From Ideonella aquatica (lineage in GTDB: Bacteria; Pseudomonadota; Gammaproteobacteria; Burkholderiales; Burkholderiaceae_C): a DNA stretch of 64,000 nt. Position 1 is the stretch's first letter; the number at the start of each line of letters is the position of its first letter. A program made the translations under genes and the position numbers. The DNA is taken from NCBI RefSeq assembly GCF_018069755.1, contig NZ_JAGQDE010000002.1:372001-436000 (forward strand). The letters run 5' to 3'. The notes under the pieces are model-generated. The model had not been told where the DNA came from, searched no databases, and saw only the letters and a program-made list of their open reading frames with translations. Shown here one piece after another: positions 24,632-31,057 of the stretch.

Positions 24632-24937
24632 ATGTCCGAGATCCGCATCCGCCGCGAGCACACGCTGGGCCTGAAGAAAGCGCGCGAGATGGCAATGAAG
24701 TTTGCCGAGGATGTCGAACAGAAGTTCGACATGGAGTGCACGATCTACGAGGGCGAGACTAGCGACCTGGTCGAGTTCACGCGCTCGGGCGTGCGCGGCC
24801 AGCTCGAGGTCAGCGGCGAGCACGTGGACCTGTACGCCAAGCTGGGCCTGCTGCTGGGCGCCTTTGCCGGCCAGATCGAGGCCGAGATCACCAAGAACCT
24901 CGATACCGCGCTGGCCAAGGCCGCCAAGAAGAAGTGA
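24632..24937 (+). CDS. Polyhydroxyalkanoic acid system family protein
   Basis: This 101-residue protein matches the small family found near polyhydroxyalkanoate loci: IRIRREHTLGLKKAREMAMKFAEDVEQKF, then VDLYAKLGLLLGAFAGQIEAEI and a lysine-rich tail. Its molecular role is not established; some members are linked to PHA granules. No PHA synthase is in the window. GGAGACC precedes the ATG, and the gene follows the aminopeptidase by 14 bases. Acyl-CoA-binding and WS/DGAT genes nearby strengthen a link to storage lipids. Confidence 0.85.
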   Translation: MSEIRIRREHTLGLKKAREMAMKFAEDVEQKFDMECTIYEGETSDLVEFTRSGVRGQLEVSGEHVDLYAKLGLLLGAFAGQIEAEITKNLDTALAKAAKKK

Positions 24938-24940
24938 GGC

Positions 24941-24959
24941 GCGGGGCCGGGTGCCCCGC
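24941..24959. terminator. Hairpin between convergent PHA-region gene and ACBP gene
   Basis: GCGGGGC and GCCCCGC pair over a five-base loop directly after the PHA-region stop. No clear T-run follows in either direction, so it may be a weak bidirectional terminator or only GC-rich chance. Confidence 0.35.
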
Positions 24960-24964
24960 CCGGC

Positions 24965-25219
24965 TCACTTGAGCGACTCGATCAGATCGATGTACTGCTG
25001 CATCGCGTCGTCGGCCGAGGTGCCCTTCAGGCCATCCCAGGCGTCAAACTTGGCGCGGCCCACCATGTCGGTGAAGCCGGGGCGCTTGCCTTCGACATCG
25101 CCGGCCGTGGCCTGCTTGTACAGGGCGTAGATCTTCAGCAGCGTCATGTTGTCCGGCTTCTCGGGCAGTTGCTTGCTCTCGGTCACGGCTTGCTCGAAGG
25201 CAGCTTTCAGATCGGCCAT
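24965..25219 (-). CDS. Acyl-CoA-binding protein
   Basis: This 84-residue protein matches the acyl-CoA-binding protein family in length and motifs: MADLKAAFEQAV, then the ligand-binding LLKIYALYKQATAGDVEGKRPGFTDMVGRAKFDAWDGLKG and the final helix DAMQQYIDLIESL. It binds long-chain acyl-CoA esters in the cytosol. The ATG is preceded by AGGAGA. Placement next to a wax ester synthase/acyltransferase suggests it supplies or buffers acyl-CoA for storage lipid synthesis. Confidence 0.95.
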   Translation of the reverse strand: MADLKAAFEQAVTESKQLPEKPDNMTLLKIYALYKQATAGDVEGKRPGFTDMVGRAKFDAWDGLKGTSADDAMQQYIDLIESLK

Positions 25220-25325
25220 GGTCGGTCTCCTGCGGTGTCGGGTGTGGGAAAGTCTGGCTTGACGCTGGCGATGTTACCCAGCATCGTCACTGGCTGGTTT
25301 GCCCATTCTCTAGAGGAAGCTCCCC

Positions 25326-26771
25326 ATGTCTGCACCGCGCGCCGAGCGCATGTCACGCGTCGACTACGCCTGGCTGCGCATGGACTCCGACGCCAACCTG
25401 ATGATGATCGTCGGCGTCTGGCTGCTTGAGCCGGCGCTGGGCCTGGCCGAACTGCGCGAGCGCGTCGGCGGCGCGCTGCTGAAATACGGGCGCTTTCGCC
25501 AGAAGGTGGTGCACGACGCGCTGGGCGCCAGCTGGGTCGAGGACGAGGCCTTCGACCTGGACCACCATGTCACCGCCGAGACCCTGGACGTGCCGGCCGG
25601 CACCACGCCCTTGGAGGCCTTGAAGACCCGCGTGGCCGAGCTCACCGGCGAGGCGCTCGATGCTGACCGCCCGCTGTGGCAGTTTCACCTGGTCGAGTGG
25701 CTGGACGAGGGCGACGGCCAGGGCCGCAGCGCACTCATCGCCCGCGTGCACCACTGCGTGGGCGACGGCATTGCGCTGATCTCGGTGCTGCTGTCGATCA
25801 CCGACGGCGGTACGCCACCACCCGTGCGCGAACACGAGGACGAGCCCGCGCCCGACGCCACCGAATGGCTGGCCGATGTCTTCATCAAGCCGGTGGCCGA
25901 CGTGACGATCAAGGCGATCGGCCTGACCGGCGATGGCATGGCCAAGTCGATCGAGCTGATGGCCCACCCCACGCAGCCGCTGGCCGGCGGGCTGGAGATC
26001 GCCCGCATCGGTGCGCAGGCGGTGTCCGACCTGGCCTCGCTGGCGCTGATGCCCGATGACTCGCCCACGCGCCTGAAGGGCAAGGCCACGCCCGGCAAGC
26101 GCGTGGCCTGGGGCGAGCCGCTGCCGCTGACCGAGGTCAAGGCCGTCGGCCAGGCGCTGGACGCGTCGATCAACGACGTGCTGCTGAGCTGCGTGGCGGG
26201 TGCCATCGGCAGCTACCTGCGCGAGCGGGGCGAGGACACCGCGGGCAAGGAGATCCGCGCGATGATCCCGTTCAACCTGCGCCCGCTCGACCAGGCCTGG
26301 AAGCTGGGCAACCGCTTCGGCCTGGTGCCGTTGGTGCTGCCGATCGGCATCGAGCACCCGATCGAGCGCCTGGCCGCGGTGCGCGCGCGCATGAACGCGC
26401 TCAAGGGCGGCTACCAGCCGGTGCTGGTCTTCGCGCTGCTGGCGCTGGCCGGCCTGCTGGTCAAGCCGGCACAGGACGCGATGCTCAACCTCTTCGCCAA
26501 GAAGACCACCGCGGTGATGACCAATGTGCCCGGCCCGCGCGAGGCGCTGCGCATGTGCGGCCGCACGATCCGCCAGGTGATGTTCTGGGTGCCGCAAAGC
26601 GGCGACATCGGCCTGGGCGTGAGCATCCTCAGCTATGCCGGTGGCGTGCAGTTCGGCCTGATCACCGACGACGCGATGTGCCCCGACCCGGAAGCGATCA
26701 TCGAGCGCTTCCAGCCCGAGTTCGAGCAGCTGCTGTACCTGGCGCTGATGCTGCCGTGGGGCGAGGACTGA
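25326..26771 (+). CDS. Wax ester synthase/diacylglycerol acyltransferase (WS/DGAT)
   Basis: This 481-residue bifunctional acyltransferase makes wax esters or triacylglycerol from acyl-CoA. The catalytic HHxxxDG motif is His142-His143-Cys-Val-Gly-Asp147-Gly. Other family blocks are MSRVDYAWLRMDSDANLMMIVG at the N-terminus, DASINDVLLSCVAGAIGSYL, MIPFNLRP, TNVPGPREAL and SYAGGVQFGLITD. A hydrophobic stretch (LVFALLALAGLLVKPAQ) may tether it to membrane or lipid droplet. GAGGAAG lies before the ATG. It is divergent from the acyl-CoA-binding protein gene, a sensible partner. Confidence 0.95.
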   Translation: MSAPRAERMSRVDYAWLRMDSDANLMMIVGVWLLEPALGLAELRERVGGALLKYGRFRQKVVHDALGASWVEDEAFDLDHHVTAETLDVPAGTTPLEALKTRVAELTGEALDADRPLWQFHLVEWLDEGDGQGRSALIARVHHCVGDGIALISVLLSITDGGTPPPVREHEDEPAPDATEWLADVFIKPVADVTIKAIGLTGDGMAKSIELMAHPTQPLAGGLEIARIGAQAVSDLASLALMPDDSPTRLKGKATPGKRVAWGEPLPLTEVKAVGQALDASINDVLLSCVAGAIGSYLRERGEDTAGKEIRAMIPFNLRPLDQAWKLGNRFGLVPLVLPIGIEHPIERLAAVRARMNALKGGYQPVLVFALLALAGLLVKPAQDAMLNLFAKKTTAVMTNVPGPREALRMCGRTIRQVMFWVPQSGDIGLGVSILSYAGGVQFGLITDDAMCPDPEAIIERFQPEFEQLLYLALMLPWGED

Positions 26772-26778
26772 ACCAGCC

Positions 26779-27552
26779 TCAGTCCTCTAGTTCCGCCTTG
26801 GCCATCTCCACGTCCAGCCGCTCCATCGCGTCCATCGGCGTGCAGCCGGCAGCCTCCTGGTACAGCGCCTCGGCTTCGGCCATGCGCTTGTCGCCTTCCA
26901 GCATCACCAGACCGTTGGCGTACTCCACGCGGGCGATCGCGCTGGCCGGGTTCAGCTTGAGCGCTTCCTTGTAGAGCTTCAGGCCGGTGGCGGCGTCGGC
27001 GCCCTGGGTCTTGCCCAGCAGCTTGCCGACCTTGTCGATCACCTCGGCATGAAAGGCGGCCAGCGCGATATGGGCGTCGGCATGCTTGGGGTTCAGCTGG
27101 ATCGCGGTTTCCAGCGCGGTCTTGACCTTGCCGCCCAGGCCCTGGGCCAGCGCCTTGGTGACGCTGATGCCCTGGCTGTAGCGGCCCAGCGCATAGGCCT
27201 GCAGGTAGTGGGCGTTGGCGTTCTTGGGCTCGGCCTCGGCCAGCGCACCGGCGCGCTCGGCCACCTCGGTGAACAGGGCCAGCTTGACCTTCTCGCTCTT
27301 TTCCAGGTAGTTGGCGTAGATCGCCTGCGCCTTGTTGGCGGCATTCAGGCCCGAGCCGCCCGCCTTCAGGCCGGCCTCCACCGCCTTCTGGAACTGGCCG
27401 GCGTGGTAGAGCGCCCAGGCGGCCTGGGCGGCCTCGTCCTTGGGCCAGGGCTCGGCGTCACCGGCGTGCAGACGCGCCCAGTGCTTCTTCAGCGCCGCGG
27501 CGTCGTAGGTGTAGTCGGCGGCGTCATACGGAAAGGCGGTCCACTTGGCCAT
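26779..27552 (-). CDS. TPR-like repeat protein of unknown function
   Basis: This 257-residue cytoplasmic protein is built of tetratricopeptide-like helices. Repeating blocks include AWALYHAGQFQKAVEAGLKAG, NAHYLQAYALGRYSQG, LETAIQLNPKHADAHIALAAFHAEV, YKEALKLNPASAIARVEYANG and AEALYQEAAGCTPMDAM. No signal peptide or catalytic motif is visible. Related proteins occur in Burkholderiales as conserved hypotheticals. It converges on the WS/DGAT gene with a seven-base gap and has a good ribosome-binding site (CAGGAGA). It probably shares a transcript with the tetR-type gene 31 bases upstream. Confidence 0.75.
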   Translation of the reverse strand: MAKWTAFPYDAADYTYDAAALKKHWARLHAGDAEPWPKDEAAQAAWALYHAGQFQKAVEAGLKAGGSGLNAANKAQAIYANYLEKSEKVKLALFTEVAERAGALAEAEPKNANAHYLQAYALGRYSQGISVTKALAQGLGGKVKTALETAIQLNPKHADAHIALAAFHAEVIDKVGKLLGKTQGADAATGLKLYKEALKLNPASAIARVEYANGLVMLEGDKRMAEAEALYQEAAGCTPMDAMERLDVEMAKAELED

Positions 27553-27583
27553 GGGTGTCTCCTGTCGGTGTTGTGGCTCGGAA

Positions 27584-28240
27584 TCAGGGCTGGCGGTAAT
27601 CGGCCGCCAGGCGGTGCAGGTGATCGCGCTGGGCGGGTTCCAGGTAGGGCTCCAGCAAGCTCAGCACATGCCAGGCGCCGCGCGCCAGCGTGGTGGCGGC
27701 ATGCTCGGCCTCCAGCGCCTTGCGCGGCTCACGCACGAACTCGTAGCTCAGCCAGTAGGTCAGTATCACCACCATCGCCTGCGCGGTGGCCGGGCCGGCG
27801 GGCTGCTGGGCGGGCATGGCGCCGCCGCGCAGCAGGCCGCGCAGCAGGGACTCCACCGCCTGGGTGGTGTGCTTGAGCACGAACTGGAAATGGGTCTCCA
27901 GCCGCCGGTTCTTGCTGAGCAGATCGTTGAGGTCGCGGTAGAGGAAGCGGTGCTCCCAGATCAGCTCAAACAGCATGTGGAAGAACAGCCAGGCGTCCTC
28001 CACATGGCGCACGTCATCGGCGGCGCTCAGCAGCGGGTTCAGGGCCTTCTCGTAGCGGTCGAACAGCGCATTGACCAGCTCGTCCTTGGCCGGGTAGTGG
28101 TAGTACAGGTTGCCGGGGCTGATGCCCATCTCGGCCGAGATCAGCGTGGTCGAGACATTGGGCTCGCCGAATCGGTTGAACAGGTCCAGCGTGACCTCAA
28201 GGATGCGCTCGGCGGTGCGGCGCGGCGGTTTCTTGCTCAT
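27584..28240 (-). CDS. TetR-family transcriptional regulator
   Basis: This 218-residue regulator has the TetR helix-turn-helix near the N-terminus (RILEVTLDLFNRFGEPNVSTTLISAEMGISPGNLYYHYPAKDELVNALF). The long C-terminal domain belongs to a TetR subgroup common in Burkholderiales near lipid genes (WLFFHMLFELIWEHRFLYRDLNDLL). The ligand is unknown. Its position next to the TPR and WS/DGAT genes makes control of the lipid-storage block plausible. No operator is obvious upstream. Confidence 0.85.
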   Translation of the reverse strand: MSKKPPRRTAERILEVTLDLFNRFGEPNVSTTLISAEMGISPGNLYYHYPAKDELVNALFDRYEKALNPLLSAADDVRHVEDAWLFFHMLFELIWEHRFLYRDLNDLLSKNRRLETHFQFVLKHTTQAVESLLRGLLRGGAMPAQQPAGPATAQAMVVILTYWLSYEFVREPRKALEAEHAATTLARGAWHVLSLLEPYLEPAQRDHLHRLAADYRQP

Positions 28241-28315
28241 GGGCCCGCCGAGTATGCACCGGCTTGATGCGCCCTGTTCTAGAGCCTGCTCCCAAGGCGA
28301 CGCTCCAGGACGGCG

Positions 28316-30187
28316 CTACAAGGGCGGCATCGTGTAGCTGCCGTTCAGGCGCAGTGTGCGGTCGCCGGGCAGTTGGCCGCGGGTGCGCTCGGTCAACACG
28401 AGCTCGACGTAGCTCAGCGTGACCACGCCATCGCCGTCTGGCGCCGATACGCTGACCCCGGCGCAGGCCGCCGCGCCCTCGCAGCTGAATCGCTGGCCGT
28501 CGCGGCGGCGGAACACCACGCGGGAGACCACACCGCTGCGGGTCTCCAGCTGCAGGTTGTCCGCCGCCGACCAGTCGGCGCCCTCGCGCCGCACCAGGGC
28601 CGTGCCGATGCTGTAGACCTCGTGGCCCGGGCCGAGCAGGCGGTGAGTCACCAGGTCGTAGACCCCCCACTCGTCCATCGCCGCCTGGCTGGCCTTGCAG
28701 ACCTCGATCAGCAGGCCCTCGTCGCTGGGCTTGGCCAGCACGCCGCCCTCGCCAAAGCCACAGGTGGTGGCGAAGTTCTGCCGCTCGTCCTGCACGGTCA
28801 TCGTCGCGCGCAGGCGCAGGCCCTCGCCGCCGCTGGGCGCACCGGTGGCATCGACGGCGGGCAAGGGCGTGTCGTCGAGCACCACCTGGCGCCAGTCGTC
28901 GGCATCGGCGGCCGACACGCTGACCCCGCTGCAGGCCGCCCCCAGGCAGCGGTGGCTGACCCGATCGGTCTCGCCTTCGCGCTGCCAGACACTCACCGAC
29001 ACCACGCTGCGGTCGGCCACCGTGAGCTCAACACGCCGCGGGTCGGCGCCCTGCAGATCGGTCAGCAGGTAGATCTGGCGCAGACGACCGCTGGTGAAGG
29101 CCGCAGGCGCGTCGCCACAGTAGCCGCTGATGGCCCCGCTGTCGGGGATCAGCCAGACGCGGTTGTCGCTGCACTCCAGCGGCGGAAAACTGCGGCCACC
29201 GGCAGCGGCCAGCAACTGGCCGCTGAGGCGGGCGCTGCGGCCATCGGCGGCCTGCAGCGACAGGTCGGTCAGGTCGATCAGGCGCTCGCCGCGTTCGTCC
29301 GGGGCGCCGATGCGGATCCCGGCGCAGCCGGTGCCGTCGCAGCGCCAGCTCAGCCCCTCGTGCTCCAGCACCACCGAGCTGAGCACGCCGGTGCGCACGC
29401 GCAGCGTCAGCGTGTCGCCAAAGACATCCTCGAAGCGGTGGATCACGGTGTCCAGATCGAGCGGGTCATTGCCGGTCGAACGCGCCTGCGGGCACAGGTC
29501 GCGGCGCTGAGCGTCGCGCAGGACGGCCACGCGCAGGCCCTGGCAGCGGCCGGCCTGGGCCAGCAGTTCAGTGACCAGGCCGGCCATGTCGCGGCCCTGC
29601 GCCGCCAGCGCTGACTGCAGCGACCGCAGGCGGTCAAACATCGGGTCGCCGGCCTGTGGGGTGAAGGCGGTGGTGGTAAAGCTGGCGCTGCCGCGCCAGT
29701 CCAGGCCCAGGCGGCGCCACAGGTGGTAAGCCACCTGCTCCTGCGCGGCCTGGATCTGGGCGTCGGTGACGGCAGGCACGCCGCCCTGGGCGCCCAGATT
29801 CTCGAAGAAGGTGTCGGGATCGGCCTGCAGCAGCTGCGCCACGACCAGCGTGCTCAGCGGCGTCAGATTGGCCACGCCGGGCTGGGTGACCAGGGCGTGG
29901 ACGAAGCGCCCCTCGCTGCGCGCCGAGGCCAGCAGATAGGGGCCTTCCAGCTGGTCCAGCGTCACCTCGTAGGCGGTGCCTGAGAGGATGCTGCTGGCGG
30001 TGCGCGCCAGACCGCTGCGGCCCTTGACGGTGATGTCGATCGAGCGCTGCTCGGGCGCCAACGCGTCGGTGGCGACGCCCTGCATCTGCGGGGCCTCGGG
30101 CAGCGGCGTCTCGGCCGCTGGCCCGCCGCCCCCGCAGGCCGCCACCAGCAGGGATGTCAGCAGAGCGGCCAGCGCAGCGCGGATCAC
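28316..30187 (-). CDS. Lipoprotein with three C-terminal two-cysteine repeats, function unknown
   Basis: The 623-residue protein starts with a lipoprotein signal whose lipobox LVAAC gives the lipid-bearing cysteine, followed by a Gly/Pro-rich linker. The second half contains three related segments around residues 265-330, 395-460 and 550-620. Each has a beta-strand pair, then a C-x4/5-C-x-G motif (Cys283/288, Cys414/419, Cys569/575), then an IxIxAPD-like turn and a D-L-rich strand. I do not recognise the family. It starts with GTG overlapping the upstream gene (GTGA), in an operon behind a TonB receptor and a secreted cysteine-containing protein. A surface-exposed partner role is inference. 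Confidence 0.75.
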   Translation of the reverse strand: MIRAALAALLTSLLVAACGGGGPAAETPLPEAPQMQGVATDALAPEQRSIDITVKGRSGLARTASSILSGTAYEVTLDQLEGPYLLASARSEGRFVHALVTQPGVANLTPLSTLVVAQLLQADPDTFFENLGAQGGVPAVTDAQIQAAQEQVAYHLWRRLGLDWRGSASFTTTAFTPQAGDPMFDRLRSLQSALAAQGRDMAGLVTELLAQAGRCQGLRVAVLRDAQRRDLCPQARSTGNDPLDLDTVIHRFEDVFGDTLTLRVRTGVLSSVVLEHEGLSWRCDGTGCAGIRIGAPDERGERLIDLTDLSLQAADGRSARLSGQLLAAAGGRSFPPLECSDNRVWLIPDSGAISGYCGDAPAAFTSGRLRQIYLLTDLQGADPRRVELTVADRSVVSVSVWQREGETDRVSHRCLGAACSGVSVSAADADDWRQVVLDDTPLPAVDATGAPSGGEGLRLRATMTVQDERQNFATTCGFGEGGVLAKPSDEGLLIEVCKASQAAMDEWGVYDLVTHRLLGPGHEVYSIGTALVRREGADWSAADNLQLETRSGVVSRVVFRRRDGQRFSCEGAAACAGVSVSAPDGDGVVTLSYVELVLTERTRGQLPGDRTLRLNGSYTMPPL

Positions 30188-30987
30188 TTGCAGACGTAGG
30201 CGCTGGCGTAGACCTCGACATCAGGCTGGCCTTCCTCGCCACCCTGGTGCAGGCGCAGCTTGTTGCCCACCTGTGCCGGCTTGATGCCATTGGCGCAGAT
30301 CTGGTGCACCATCATCCACGGCGACCAGGGGCTGCTGAACGAGAAGGGCGGGTTGGCGTCGGGGTCGTCGGCGTTGGTGTCCGAACGGAAGTCGATCCAG
30401 GCGTTGTTGCGGGTCGGGTTCAGGTCACCCTTCTTCGAGCCTGCGTACTCGCCCAGGCCCTTTCGGGTGCGGCCGGCGTACTCCATGTACTTGTAGGCCT
30501 TGGCGGTGGCGGCCGAGGTGCCGTTGTCGACCGTGCCCATGAAGTAGGCGATCTGCGCCGGCTGGTCGGGCTTGATCGCGCGGGTGAAGTCATTGATCTC
30601 GAAGGATTCGCCGGTGCTGCCCCAGTCGGTGCTGTCATTGAGCTCCACCCGGGTGCCCAGGATGTAGCTGTTGCTGCCGTCGCAGACCTGGCTGGTGCCG
30701 GCGCACCAGACCCAGTCGTGCAGCGTGCCGACCTGCACCGTGTTGACGGTGATCGGCGTGGAGGTGGCCTTGATGCGGGTGTAGCCCGGCATGCTGGGCG
30801 AGCCCGGCAGGCCATCGACCTTGCAGGTGCTCAGGTTCGGGTCCTGGGTCTGCTGGCCGCCCTTGCCGGTCTTGGGGTTGCAGACCGACAGCACCGGCGT
30901 GCCGGCATCCGAGACGGTGACCCAGTCGGCCTGGGCGGCGGAGGCGGCCAGCAGCGTGGCAGCCAGGGGGATCAGTCGGTACATCAT
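30184..30987 (-). CDS. Secreted six-cysteine protein of unknown function
   Basis: This 267-residue protein has a clear signal peptide (MMYRLIPLAATLLAASAAQA) and a mature part rich in Ser, Thr, Gly and Asp, with six cysteines (in SVCNP, STCKV, VWCAG, QVCDG, QICAN and the last residues YVCK). An even cysteine number fits disulfides in the periplasm or outside. I do not recognise a family. I chose the start at 30987 because AGGAG precedes it; a larger open frame runs upstream into the receptor gene. It lies between the TonB receptor and the repeat lipoprotein and overlaps the latter by four bases. Confidence 0.75.
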   Translation of the reverse strand: MMYRLIPLAATLLAASAAQADWVTVSDAGTPVLSVCNPKTGKGGQQTQDPNLSTCKVDGLPGSPSMPGYTRIKATSTPITVNTVQVGTLHDWVWCAGTSQVCDGSNSYILGTRVELNDSTDWGSTGESFEINDFTRAIKPDQPAQIAYFMGTVDNGTSAATAKAYKYMEYAGRTRKGLGEYAGSKKGDLNPTRNNAWIDFRSDTNADDPDANPPFSFSSPWSPWMMVHQICANGIKPAQVGNKLRLHQGGEEGQPDVEVYASAYVCK

Positions 30988-31057
30988 GAGCGTCTCCTGT
31001 GGAGTGGACAAAGGCGGCGCGCCAGTGGCGGCCTGGGACAAGAAGCGGTGAAGGGCA

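Noticed and set aside
26779-27552. TPR protein as a PHA or lipid granule phasin
   Set aside because: Only helical TPR repeats are visible; there is no phasin signature, so a named function would be a guess.
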